DNA of 64,000 nucleotides from DATAPE01 sp034667525 (GCA_034667525.1 JAXDJO010000023.1:1-64000), one strand, 5' to 3'; shown: positions 52,133-60,392, counted from the first letter of the stretch. Notes: generated from the letters alone by a model not told the origin. Numbers and translations are program-made.

Positions 52133-53125
52133 ATGAACGGGACTCACGCAGCTTCGCCAGTAAACCCGGTCCTGACGGGGAACCAGCGACGGTTCGTCGA
52201 TCGGTTCGGAGACCATGGCCTTTATGTGATCACCCTCCTGTCCGCGCTGGGGTCGGTCGTCATCGCCGGCGGGCTTGCGTACAAGGTTTTGAGCGAGGCA
52301 CGCATCGCGATCTCGACCTTCGGACTCGGATTTCTCACTACTGGAAACTGGGACCCCGTACACAACCATTTCGGGGCCGTCGAATTCATCTTCGGAACAG
52401 CCGTGAGCTCATTCGGAGCGCTTCTGATTGCTACGCCCTTGTCGATCGCCATCGCCCTGTTTCTGACGGAACTTTCTCCGCGTCGTGCACGAACTCCTAT
52501 CGGCATCCTGGTTGAGCTCCTCGCCGCCATACCAAGCGTCATCCTGGGGCTGTGGGGCATCCTGATCCTTGGGCCGGTCCTGCAAAGGACGATAGAGCCG
52601 GCTCTCCACTCGGCACTGCATCGGACCCCGTTCATAGGCAATCTGTTCGGCACGAACTATTCGATAGTCGGGCTGTTCCCGGCGATCCTCATCCTGACGA
52701 TCATGACCGTGCCCATCGTCTCGAGCCTCACGCGGGAGATCTTCGCCACAGTGCCATCGGGAACCAAGGAGGCATCGCTGGCACTAGGGGCAACGCGGTG
52801 GGAGATGATCAAGACATCAGTCCTTCCCTATTCACGATCCGGCATCATCGGGGCGGTCATCCTGGGATTAGGGCGGGCCGTTGGTGAGGCCATCGCTGTA
52901 ACGCAAGTGATCGGAGGTTCGGAAGGAATCCATTCCAACATCTTCTTGCCGGCCGACACCCTTGCGAGCCGGATCGCAGGCCAGTACCAGGGGGCCACCA
53001 CCCAGTTGCAGATCTCGTCTATCGCCTACCTCGGAGCGATCTTGCTGGTCTTATCCGTCATCTTCAACGGAGTGGCGCGTTTGCTGGTTCGGAACGCTCG
53101 AGGCCGTCTCCAGGATGCCCGGTGA
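52133..53125 (+). CDS. pstC: Phosphate ABC transporter permease PstC
   Basis: 330 residues from ATG 52133 with six membrane helices and a binding-protein-dependent transport domain. The EAA loop reads KEASLALGATRWEMIKTSVLPYS. The motif LLAAIPSVILGLWGI is typical of PstC. The GTG of pstA overlaps its stop. It pairs with PstA to form the channel. Confidence 0.95.
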   Translation: MNGTHAASPVNPVLTGNQRRFVDRFGDHGLYVITLLSALGSVVIAGGLAYKVLSEARIAISTFGLGFLTTGNWDPVHNHFGAVEFIFGTAVSSFGALLIATPLSIAIALFLTELSPRRARTPIGILVELLAAIPSVILGLWGILILGPVLQRTIEPALHSALHRTPFIGNLFGTNYSIVGLFPAILILTIMTVPIVSSLTREIFATVPSGTKEASLALGATRWEMIKTSVLPYSRSGIIGAVILGLGRAVGEAIAVTQVIGGSEGIHSNIFLPADTLASRIAGQYQGATTQLQISSIAYLGAILLVLSVIFNGVARLLVRNARGRLQDAR

Positions 53126-54024
53126 CTGTGTCGACCAACGAGATGTCCCAAAGAGGTCCGTGCGCGCAGACCGGAAACCTTCGGCGCCGCCGCTTGATCA
53201 ACCGGGCGTTGGAAGTCACAGCGTGGGTGGCGGCGGTCATCGCGGTGGGGACACTCGCGGTGGTGATCGGGAGCGTGGTCTTGAAGGGAATCAGTTCACT
53301 CAGCTGGCAGTTCCTTACCACGCCGACAGCTCCCTTCGGAAGCGGTGGCGGCATCTCGAATGCAATCATTGGCACGGGCATCTTGGTGGCCGTGGCGACC
53401 GCCATGGCGGTTCCGTTGGGCATGCTGATAGCCATCTTTACGAGCGAGCTCGCGGGGCCGCGTCTTTCCTTCTTGTTCCGGTACGTGCTCGATGTCCTTA
53501 ACGGCGTTCCGACCATCATCATCGGCATCTTTATCTTTGGACTGATGGTCGTTGGCCACCAACAGAGCGGTCTGGCGGGCTCGGTGGCGCTGACGATAGT
53601 GATGTTGCCGCTGGTCGCTCGTTCGTCCCATGAAGTGCTCTCTCTAGTCCCCGATGCGGTGAAGGAGGCCGCCATGGCGCTGGGAGCGAGCCGGTGGAGG
53701 ACGACCTTGACGGTCGTCGTGCCGACCGCCCTCAGCGGGATGATCACGGGAGCCCTGCTTGCCGTTGCCCGAGCGGCGGGCGAAACGGCGCCGCTCCTTT
53801 TTACGAGTTCGATCTTCCCGAACCTCGTGCAAACCAAGCTGTCTCAAGCGTTGCCGAACATCCCGGTGACGATCTTCCAATTCTCGGAGTCTCCCGAGCC
53901 GGCTAAGCATGCTCAAGCCTGGGCGGCGGCTTTGGTGCTCATCGCTTTCGTGCTCCTGATCAATGTGACCGCTCGGTCCTTCCTGGCGCGTTCTCGCCGC
54001 CAGCTTGGGTCCTCAGGTCGATGA
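53122..54024 (+). CDS. pstA: Phosphate ABC transporter permease PstA
   Basis: 300 residues, six membrane helices. The EAA loop is KEAAMALGASRWRTTLTVVVP, and LNGVPTIIIGIFIFGLMV is the family turn. GTG 53122 overlaps the pstC stop (GTGA), so the two permeases are co-translated. It completes the PstCA channel. Confidence 0.95.
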   Translation: MTVSTNEMSQRGPCAQTGNLRRRRLINRALEVTAWVAAVIAVGTLAVVIGSVVLKGISSLSWQFLTTPTAPFGSGGGISNAIIGTGILVAVATAMAVPLGMLIAIFTSELAGPRLSFLFRYVLDVLNGVPTIIIGIFIFGLMVVGHQQSGLAGSVALTIVMLPLVARSSHEVLSLVPDAVKEAAMALGASRWRTTLTVVVPTALSGMITGALLAVARAAGETAPLLFTSSIFPNLVQTKLSQALPNIPVTIFQFSESPEPAKHAQAWAAALVLIAFVLLINVTARSFLARSRRQLGSSGR

Positions 54025-54072
54025 ACGGATGCAATGTAACGTCGGAGTTGTGACCGAACCGAAGGGTCCGAA

Positions 54073-54936
54073 ATGCCAGATACGAAGGAAAAGATCTCGG
54101 CCCGCCTCGTCCCCCGAGCCGAACCGGAAGGCGATATGAGGGTAACGACTGGGGCCGCACAACAGGAGGTTGCAGGCGATACGAGCCGTCAGGTCAGACT
54201 CCAAGAGCTAAACGCGTTCTATGGAAACCATCAAGCAGTTCGCGATGTGAACCTCGCCTTCGAGCCCGGCCGGGTCACCGGGATCATCGGGCCCTCGGGT
54301 TGCGGAAAGTCGACGCTGGTGCGATGCGTGAACCGAATGCACGAGGAGATTCCTGGTGCTCGGTCTGAAGGACAGGTGCTTCTGGACGGCGTAGACCTCC
54401 ACGACCGCGCGATCGACGTCGTATCGGTTCGGCGATTCGTGGGAATGGTGTTCCAAAAGCCCAATCCCTTTCCGACGATGTCAATCTTCGGCAACGTTGC
54501 CGCTGGGCTTCGATTTACAGGCACCCCCCGCAACGAGGTGGCCGACCGTGTGACCGAAGCTCTGCAGGGGGCGGGTCTGTGGGACGAGGTGAAAGACAGG
54601 CTGTCGAGCTCCGGACTCAGCCTTTCGGGCGGCCAGCAGCAGCGGCTTTGCATCGCCCGGGCTCTCGCCGTGCAGCCACAGGTACTGCTGATGGACGAGC
54701 CCTGCTCCGCCCTCGACCCGATCGCCACGTTGAAGATCGAAGAGTTGATCGGCGAGCTGAAGGACAAGGTCACGATTGTCCTAGTCACTCACAACATGCA
54801 ACAGGCGGCTCGGATCGCGGACACAACAGCCTTCATGCTCGGAGGGGAACTTATAGAGGTGGATTCCACCGAGAAGATGTTCACCAATCCGAGCGACGAG
54901 CGAACGGAGCAGTACGTCACAGGCAAGTACGGCTGA
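54073..54936 (+). CDS. pstB: Phosphate ABC transporter ATPase PstB
   Basis: 287 residues. Walker A GPSGCGKST, the Q-loop with VFQKPNPFPTMS, signature LSGGQQQRL, Walker B QVLLMDEPCSALDP and the switch His in LVTHNMQQAARIAD. It powers PstCA for Pi import. The N-terminal extension of about 40 residues precedes the domain. It is the last pst gene; a stem-loop follows at 55007. Confidence 0.96.
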   Translation: MPDTKEKISARLVPRAEPEGDMRVTTGAAQQEVAGDTSRQVRLQELNAFYGNHQAVRDVNLAFEPGRVTGIIGPSGCGKSTLVRCVNRMHEEIPGARSEGQVLLDGVDLHDRAIDVVSVRRFVGMVFQKPNPFPTMSIFGNVAAGLRFTGTPRNEVADRVTEALQGAGLWDEVKDRLSSSGLSLSGGQQQRLCIARALAVQPQVLLMDEPCSALDPIATLKIEELIGELKDKVTIVLVTHNMQQAARIADTTAFMLGGELIEVDSTEKMFTNPSDERTEQYVTGKYG

Positions 54937-55006
54937 GCCACCGCCCAAAGCGATCTTCCGCCGAGTGCTGGAGAGGGCGTTTTCGGGAGCCGGATGCTTG
55001 CCCCAA

Positions 55007-55046
55007 GTAACCGAAGGGGGCCGGGGGGTGGCCCGCCGACGGTTAC
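55007..55046 (+). other. Stem-loop between pstB and the DUF47 gene
   Basis: Outer stem GTAACCG (55007-55013) with CGGTTAC (55040-55046); inner stem GGGCC (55018-55022) with GGCCC (55030-55034). No U-tract, so it may terminate weakly or protect the mRNA end. Confidence 0.45.
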
Positions 55047-55156
55047 GTGGCGATCACGCTAGCTGGGCCGGATGAACGCACCGCGAACAATGGTCGATCT
55101 TCATATGAAGACCTGCGGTTAGCCTTCGCGGGCCGATATCGATCAACGGAGGTCCG

Positions 55157-55774
55157 ATGCGTCTACGAGTACTACAGGGAGAACGATCCTTCTTTGATCT
55201 GTTCGAAAAGTTGGCGACCACCGTCCTGACCGGGGCAGATGAGCTGCTCGATCTGTTGAAGAACTATCACGACCTGGATCGGAAGACCCAACGGGTCCTG
55301 GATATAGAGCACGAGGGCGATGAGCTGACTCATGAGGTGATGCGGAGACTCAATACCAGTTTCGTAACACCGTTCGACCGAGAGGATATCCAGCAGCTGG
55401 CTTCGAACCTCGACGATGTCCTGGACCACATCGAAGCCGCGGCTGAATTCCTCCAGCTGCACAAGATCGATCAACCGCTTCCTCAGATGATCTCGCTTAT
55501 GGAGACGCTGGCAGACTCCGCGCGCAAGACGGCGGCGGCCATGCCGAAACTCAGGAAGATGAAAGACCTTGACCAGTACTGGATCGAGATCAACCGTCTC
55601 GAGAACGAGGGCGACCGGTTCTACCGGCGCACGATCGCGGAACTCTTCTCGGGCGATTACAAAGCGATGGATGTGTTGAAGTGGAAAGAGATCATCGAGC
55701 AGATCGAGCAAGGGATCGACCGCTTAGAGGATGTTGCCAACACCATCGAGACGATCTCACTCAAGCAGAGCTGA
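55157..55774 (+). CDS. DUF47 PhoU-like accessory protein of PiT
   Basis: 205 residues, all-helical, related to PhoU. The motif RVLDIEHEGDELTHEVMRRL and the ENEGDRFYRRTIAELF segment carry acidic metal-binding positions. DUF47 proteins are encoded beside PiT transporters in many bacteria and regulate them. Its stop overlaps the PiT start (TGATG). The window therefore has two PhoU-type proteins, one for each transporter. Confidence 0.92.
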   Translation: MRLRVLQGERSFFDLFEKLATTVLTGADELLDLLKNYHDLDRKTQRVLDIEHEGDELTHEVMRRLNTSFVTPFDREDIQQLASNLDDVLDHIEAAAEFLQLHKIDQPLPQMISLMETLADSARKTAAAMPKLRKMKDLDQYWIEINRLENEGDRFYRRTIAELFSGDYKAMDVLKWKEIIEQIEQGIDRLEDVANTIETISLKQS

Positions 55775-56916
55775 TGTTCAACCTGAGCTTCGAAGCGATA
55801 GTAATCATTCTCGTGGCATTGGCTTTCGACTTCGTCAACGGATTCCATGATGCCGCCAACTCCATAGCTACCGTGGTTTCGACGCGAGTGCTGACACCGA
55901 GGCTTGCTGTGGCCTGGGCCGCGGTGTGGAACTTCGTCGCCTTCCTTGTGTTCGGAACCGCGGTAGCTAAGACCGTCGGGGCGGGAACTATCGATCTGGG
56001 GCGGTTGGCGACGCGCACAGACGGGTTCAATGTCATCCTCGCGGCGGTCGTCGGTGCGATCGCGTTTGACCTGATCACGTGGTACCTGGGCCTTCCCACC
56101 TCCTCCTCCCATGCACTTGCCGGCGGTTTAGTGGGTGCAGCTCTCGTGTACGGAGGTCCATCGATGCTCATTTCCTCCGGCATCACAAAGATCGCGCTGT
56201 TCATCGTGATCTCTCCCATAGTGGGATTCGTTCTGGCAGTGGTCATCGAGAATGTAGTCCTCCTGATCACCGATCCGGTGGTCAGATCCACCAATGCGAC
56301 AGTGAAGGGCGCCAATGGCGTCTTTAGGAAGTTGCAGCTGGTTTCGGCGGCCGCGTTCTCGTTGGGCCACGGCGCCAACGACGCACAGAAGACGATGGGC
56401 ATCATCGCAGCCGTGGTGTTTATCGACGCTCATGCAGGCAAACCCGTCGGCGGAGAATTGTCCATCCGCTTGTGGATGGTCCTCCTCGCCCACAGCGCCA
56501 TCGCCCTAGGAACCCTTGCCGGCGGCTGGCGGATCGTTCACACGCTGGGTTCGAAGCTAACCAAGTTGCAACCGGTGGGTGGGTTTGCTGCCGAGTCGGC
56601 CGCAGCATTCACTCTGTTCACTACTGCCCACTATGGGATTCCCGTGTCCACCACGCACACCATCACGGGTGCCGTTATCGGCGTGGGAACCACTAACCGA
56701 TTCTCCGCCGTCCACTGGGGGCTCACCGGGCGGGTGCTCTACGCGTGGTTGCTGACGCTCCCAGGTGCCGCTCTCATCGCCGCCTTGGCCTACGGCGTTT
56801 TCACCGTGGTGCCCGCGGAAGGCGTTGCCACGGTTGGTCTGGTGGCGGCCGCATCGATAGGGATCCTGTTAACTGCTCGCAAGCGGCACGAGGCGGTGCT
56901 TTACGCGCCTCCGTGA
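55774..56916 (+). CDS. pit: Low-affinity phosphate permease PiT
   Basis: 380 residues, about ten membrane helices. The PiT signatures are FDFVNGFHDAANSIATVVST near the N-terminus and FSLGHGANDAQKTMGIIA in the second half, with GIPVSTTHTITGAVIGVG. It imports Pi (as a metal complex or with a cation) when Pi is plentiful. ATG 55774 overlaps the stop of the DUF47 gene; the longer open frame upstream is ignored. It ends the phosphate block. Confidence 0.95.
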   Translation: MFNLSFEAIVIILVALAFDFVNGFHDAANSIATVVSTRVLTPRLAVAWAAVWNFVAFLVFGTAVAKTVGAGTIDLGRLATRTDGFNVILAAVVGAIAFDLITWYLGLPTSSSHALAGGLVGAALVYGGPSMLISSGITKIALFIVISPIVGFVLAVVIENVVLLITDPVVRSTNATVKGANGVFRKLQLVSAAAFSLGHGANDAQKTMGIIAAVVFIDAHAGKPVGGELSIRLWMVLLAHSAIALGTLAGGWRIVHTLGSKLTKLQPVGGFAAESAAAFTLFTTAHYGIPVSTTHTITGAVIGVGTTNRFSAVHWGLTGRVLYAWLLTLPGAALIAALAYGVFTVVPAEGVATVGLVAAASIGILLTARKRHEAVLYAPP

Positions 56917-56954
56917 TCGGGGCTCGCTCTTGACTCGAAGGGCGGTTGGATTGG

Positions 56955-56960
56955 TATAAC
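56955..56960 (+). promoter_or_regulatory. -10 element of the hypothetical gene at 56967
   Basis: TATAAC, 6 nt before ATG 56967. Confidence 0.5.
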
Positions 56961-56966
56961 TCGATC

Positions 56967-57275
56967 ATGGACGAACAAGATCAACTGAAGAAGCTTCGGG
57001 AGCAGTCGAAGCAGGACCACGACTTGATCCGAAAAGCTGCCGATACCCTCGCCGAGATCGGCCGCAACGAAGGGTTAGCTGACGAGCACGCTGACGTGCT
57101 CACCGCCCTGCGCATCCGCCTGGAGGGAAAGAAGCGCGCCTCGCTCGATGAGCTGCTAACCGTGACGAAGGACATAGCAGGAAAGAAGGACCTGGGCGAC
57201 GTCCTCACCGGCGAGCCGAGCACGGCCGAATGGCCATCCGTGGAAGACAAGAAGCGAGAGTGGCCGGGAGCCTAA
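56967..57275 (+). CDS. Hypothetical charged helical protein
   Basis: 102 residues, predicted largely alpha-helical, rich in Lys, Asp, Glu (DEQDQLKKLREQSKQDHDLIRKAADTL). No family recognised and no signal peptide. A near-consensus -10 lies 6 nt upstream. Its stop overlaps the end of the convergent PAC2 gene by 4 nt. Confidence 0.7.
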   Translation: MDEQDQLKKLREQSKQDHDLIRKAADTLAEIGRNEGLADEHADVLTALRIRLEGKKRASLDELLTVTKDIAGKKDLGDVLTGEPSTAEWPSVEDKKREWPGA

Positions 57276-58156
57276 GAGGCGTCTCCGCGTTCACGAAGAA
57301 AGTGCTCGAGTTCGGCAGCAAGAGAGTCGCCGGAGGGAAGTTCGTTCGGATCGATCAACTCTTCTCGGGATCGTTCATCGGAGCGCTCCTCCAGCAGCTG
57401 CACGTAGGCACGAACATCATCGTCGTCGTTGACCATCTCGGTTACACGTTGGTCATAGGAAGCGGCGGCAGCTTCCAATGGCTCAGTTTCGACCGGGAAA
57501 CCGATCAGCTCGGTGGTCTGCCTGACAAGGGCGAGCGCCACCTTGGGATTCGGGGTAATGGCAAGGTAGTGCGGTACCGCGGCCCAGAGACTCGCCGAAG
57601 GGATGCCTGAGTGCGCGAGTGCATCGTGGAGCACACCTACGATGCCGGTTGGCCCTTCGTAGCGCGATCGTTCCAAGCCGAGCTGTTCCATGAGAGTTTC
57701 GGAACCCGCAGTGCCGGTGATATGCACCGGCCTGGAGTGCGGCACATCTGCCAAGAGAGCCCCGAGCGTTACCACCATCTGAACGTTGTGTTCCATCGCG
57801 ATCTCCACGATCGTGCGTGCGAAGGTCCTCCATCGCAGATTGGGCTCGGTTCCGACTAACACCAGGGCGTCTCGTTCGGCTCCCTCGATGCGAGCAGCCC
57901 AAAATTCATTCGCCGGCCACGTCACCTTCCGCGTCAGGCCGTCGACCAGCTCGACCTGAGGCCGCGTGACCTGAAAATCGTAGAACTCTTCGGGATCGAG
58001 GGAAGCGACCCTTTCTCCGGCCCATACGCGCGCCAGATGCATGGCTGCGAAGGTGGCGCCTTCTCCGGCGTCGTTCCACCCTCGGAAGGCCGCAATCAGC
58101 ACCGGATCGCGAAGTTCCTTGTCAGCGTGTTCGTAAACCATCTCACCCTCTGTCAT
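57272..58156 (-). CDS. PAC2-family protein (proteasome-assembly chaperone-like)
   Basis: 294 residues of the PAC2 fold, common in actinobacteria and archaea. LIAAFRGWNDAGEGATFAAMHLA is the N-terminal strand-helix, LVLVGTEPNLRWRTFARTIVEIA and VVTLGALLADVPHSRPVHITGTA follow, and SLWAAVPHYLAITPNPKVALALV is conserved. Relatives chaperone proteasome assembly in eukaryotes; the bacterial role is not established, though Bpa in this genome makes a proteasome link plausible. TACTTT, 7 nt before ATG 58156, is shared with ogt. Confidence 0.88.
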   Translation of the reverse strand: MTEGEMVYEHADKELRDPVLIAAFRGWNDAGEGATFAAMHLARVWAGERVASLDPEEFYDFQVTRPQVELVDGLTRKVTWPANEFWAARIEGAERDALVLVGTEPNLRWRTFARTIVEIAMEHNVQMVVTLGALLADVPHSRPVHITGTAGSETLMEQLGLERSRYEGPTGIVGVLHDALAHSGIPSASLWAAVPHYLAITPNPKVALALVRQTTELIGFPVETEPLEAAAASYDQRVTEMVNDDDDVRAYVQLLEERSDERSREELIDPNELPSGDSLAAELEHFLRERGDAS

Positions 58157-58162
58157 CGGCTT

Positions 58163-58169
58163 TAAAGTA
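58163..58169. promoter_or_regulatory. Shared -10 core for divergent ogt and PAC2 genes
   Basis: TAAAGTA. Rightward, TAAAGT plus 7 nt leads to ogt ATG 58176. Leftward, TACTTT plus 7 nt leads to PAC2 ATG 58156. The hexamers overlap by five bases. Confidence 0.55.
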
Positions 58170-58175
58170 AAGGGT

Positions 58176-58730
58176 ATGCGTTCAGTGAGGTATTACTGCC
58201 AGCCTTCGCCGCTCGGCGAGCTTCTCGTGGGGGTGACTTCAGAAGGTCTGTGCCTGATCCACTGGGGCGACCCCTGCCCGGCGATGGCGCGTCTGCAGCA
58301 AAGCTTTGACAGGGTGCTGCCCGTAAGCCCGATCCCCCCGGTGCGATCGCAACTGGAGGAGTATCTCGCGGGAAAACGGCAGTCCTTTACGCTCCCGCTC
58401 GATCTCTCGCTGGCGAGCCCCTTCGGGAGGACCGTGCTCACAGAATTGGCTCGGATCCCGTTCGGTGAGCTGATCACCTACGGTGCGCTTGCCAAGAGAG
58501 TCCATAGTTATCCCCGCGCCGTGGGAGGAGCGGTCGGGCGCAACCCGATCCCGATCGTGATCGCCTGTCATCGTGTCGTGGGCGCGGGCGGATCCATAGG
58601 CGGGTTCTCCGGGGGCCTGGAACGCAAGCATTTCCTGCTCGGGCTCGAGGGGGCACAGCTTGGGAACGGCCGGAGCCGAAAGGCTTCGTCTGGCTCTCTG
58701 ACAAGTTCCCCCGGGAAGTCGTCCGACTAG
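58176..58730 (+). CDS. ogt: Methylated-DNA-protein cysteine methyltransferase
   Basis: 184 residues. It removes alkyl groups from O6-guanine and is used up in the reaction. The acceptor Cys131 is in PIVIACHRVVGAGG; the usual PCHRV proline is Ala here. The helix-turn-helix has FGELITYGALAKRV, and GGFSGGLERKHFLLGLEG matches the C-terminal asparagine-hinge region. The stop TAG at 58728-58730 is the start of a TAGGCT hexamer ahead of tRNA-Sec. A short Ser/Lys-rich tail is extra. Confidence 0.93.
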   Translation: MRSVRYYCQPSPLGELLVGVTSEGLCLIHWGDPCPAMARLQQSFDRVLPVSPIPPVRSQLEEYLAGKRQSFTLPLDLSLASPFGRTVLTELARIPFGELITYGALAKRVHSYPRAVGGAVGRNPIPIVIACHRVVGAGGSIGGFSGGLERKHFLLGLEGAQLGNGRSRKASSGSLTSSPGKSSD

Positions 58731-58733
58731 GCT
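58728..58733 (+). promoter_or_regulatory. Candidate -10 of tRNA-Sec, overlapping the ogt stop
   Basis: TAGGCT begins with the ogt stop codon. Fifteen nt separate it from the mature tRNA, so a leader of about 8-9 nt is expected. Confidence 0.4.
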
Positions 58734-58748
58734 GTTTCGCTCCTCATG

Positions 58749-58840
58749 GGAGGCGAAAGGGGACTGGTGTCCCTCCTGGTCTTCAAAACCAGTGCGCCGG
58801 GCGATCCCCGGTGGGCGGGTTCGATTCCCGTCCGCCTCCG
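58749..58840 (+). tRNA. selC: tRNA-Sec (selenocysteine, anticodon UCA)
   Basis: 92 nt. Acceptor GGAGGCGA/CCGCCTCC (7 bp plus an A-C mismatch at position 8), long D stem (GGGGAC/GTCCCT, 6 bp), anticodon loop CTTCAAA with TCA, long variable arm CCGGG/CCCGG with CGAT loop, and T-loop TTCGATT. These are hallmarks of bacterial tRNA-Sec. Discriminator G; CCA not encoded. The 3' part overlaps the antisense BldC-like gene. Confidence 0.96.
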
Positions 58841-59055
58841 CTAATGCTCTGACCTGTTTCTGGCATCGCAGCTTGCTCACTCTCCTTTAGGAGCCTGCGA
58901 ACCTCTTCCGCCAAGTAGCGACGGTGGCCGCCCACCGTCCGCATCGTGGTCAGCTTGCCAGTCTTCGACCACCGCCTGACCGTCTTGGGATCAACCCGGA
59001 ACAAAGCCGCTACTTCGGCCAGCGTTAGCACATCGGAACTCGGTTGGCCCTTCAT
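58783..59055 (-). CDS. BldC-like MerR-type DNA-binding protein, overlapping tRNA-Sec
   Basis: 90 residues. The core (about 9-58: VLTLAEVAALFRVDPKTVRRW and GKLTTMRTVGGHRRYLAEEV) matches the BldC single-domain helix-turn-helix proteins of actinobacteria, which polymerise on DNA to control development. The last 19 or so residues are encoded antisense to tRNA-Sec (58783-58840), and the stop TGA is the exact complement of the tRNA anticodon. The core is firm; the tail (GGGRESNPP) is the kind of peptide any T-arm antisense encodes and may be a late extension. ATG 59055 has a weak start signal. Confidence 0.82.
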   Translation of the reverse strand: MKGQPSSDVLTLAEVAALFRVDPKTVRRWSKTGKLTTMRTVGGHRRYLAEEVRRLLKESEQAAMPETGQSISGGGRESNPPTGDRPAHWF

Positions 59056-59308
59056 CTGCGTGTCTGCACTGTGTAGAGGCAGTCCCTTCTTCGTCGAACT
59101 ATGGGTATTAGCTCCGGCATCGAGTACGTACTACTGGCTGTTCGTTCGGTTGAGAAAAATACCTGTTCGAAGGCTTTGGGGCACAGATAAGGCACTGCGA
59201 TTGGTCCTCTGAGCTGCCTTTAGCTTGGATTCGGAGTGAAAGATTGTTAAGACCTTCGCAGATCCCCGCACTGGTACGTAACAAGCTACGACTGGCCGGG
59301 TCGGGATC

Positions 59309-60169
59309 TCATGAGGGAACGACTTCCGTTCCCGGAGCAGATCGCTCGAGCGCTTCCCACCCGCTGTCCCTGGCACGCTCCGCTTCCTCCGCCCTGCCCC
59401 CTCCTCTCAACCCGAACAACCTCTTGGCGAACAACAGATAGACGGCGATGGCCACATTGATGATCAGCGTGACGACCTTAAGGGCTGAGGTCTTGTGGAT
59501 GAGCTCGAGGATCTCAAACGGGATCAGAAGCGTCGTGGCGATGAACGTGAGGTATTCGGCCCATCGCTTAGCGAGCCAGAGACCGACCATTTCCGCCGCT
59601 TCCAGCACGGCGTAAGCGACGACGAAGACGCCAACCTCATACAGGTGGGTGGGGGTGATCCTGAAGAAGTGACGCAGGCGAGCCAGAGCGGACGAACCGG
59701 AACTCGTAACGGGTCCTCCAGCGCCTCCTTGGAGAACGTCCATGATCTTGAGGTAATCCCGGCGCAGCGTCGTTTCATGTTTGGCGAAAGCAAAGATCAG
59801 CACCGCCAAAACCGTGAGTACTAGAACATGGATCGCTCGATCGACGGCGATGGTTCGGAGAACATAGCGATCCCTAAGCGGACGGCCGCGCAACGGCAGC
59901 TCGATCTGGTCCCGCTCGGGGGGGTGCTCTCGAGCTGGATGTTCGGGAGCTTGCAGAGGCAGCCACGAGTCACACCTGAGGCACCTGAACCAGCGCAGGC
60001 CGCCACCCTCCCTGGCGAGGAGCGCGTCTTGAGGTCGCAGATTTCTTGCATCGGTGCCTACCAATTCATGACCGTGAAGCCCGCAGCCGATCAATTCGTA
60101 CCGGAGCTTCGGCCGGAAACGCTTGGTGGCCTCCGTCCCGGGGGGATTCTCTTGAAGATCCTCTCGCAC
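59309..60169 (-). CDS. DUF2127-family membrane protein with N-terminal zinc-ribbon-like part
   Basis: 286 residues. The N-terminal soluble part (about 1-95) has HxxC and CLRC pairs (RCLRCDSWLPL) like a small zinc ribbon. The C-terminal part has four membrane helices, with DRAIHVLVLTVLAVLIFAFA, EVGVFVVAYAVLEAAEMVGLWLAKRWAEYLT and ATTLLIPFEILELI, characteristic of DUF2127. Function is unknown for the family. It is monocistronic. Confidence 0.8.
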   Translation of the reverse strand: MREDLQENPPGTEATKRFRPKLRYELIGCGLHGHELVGTDARNLRPQDALLAREGGGLRWFRCLRCDSWLPLQAPEHPAREHPPERDQIELPLRGRPLRDRYVLRTIAVDRAIHVLVLTVLAVLIFAFAKHETTLRRDYLKIMDVLQGGAGGPVTSSGSSALARLRHFFRITPTHLYEVGVFVVAYAVLEAAEMVGLWLAKRWAEYLTFIATTLLIPFEILELIHKTSALKVVTLIINVAIAVYLLFAKRLFGLRGGGRAEEAERARDSGWEALERSAPGTEVVPS

Positions 60170-60256
60170 CGCTGTTTGTCCCTCGCCTTTTTCGGCTCAA
60201 ACTAGCCTGTCATCGACAACCTGGCGAGGCGGGGTCGCGACCGAGGGTCCGATCGT

Positions 60257-60385
60257 CTACATCCAGAACGAGTTGCGGTGCATCTTAAGGATCTGCTCCA
60301 GGCGCTGCATCTGATCCTTGCCCCTAGCCAACGCAAAGCCGAGAACGCCGCCGGAAAGGGCGATCGCCGTAAGGAATTTCGTCAT
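60257..60385 (-). CDS. 42-residue membrane peptide
   Basis: A short frame (MTKFLTAIALSGGVLGFALA, then a charged helix GKDQMQRLEQILKMH) with one membrane helix. GGAGGTGAG lies upstream at the right distance from ATG 60385 and gives the main support. No family recognised. It follows the cysteine-rich small protein on the same strand by 7 nt. Confidence 0.5.
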   Translation of the reverse strand: MTKFLTAIALSGGVLGFALARGKDQMQRLEQILKMHRNSFWM

Positions 60386-60392
60386 GGGTAAC

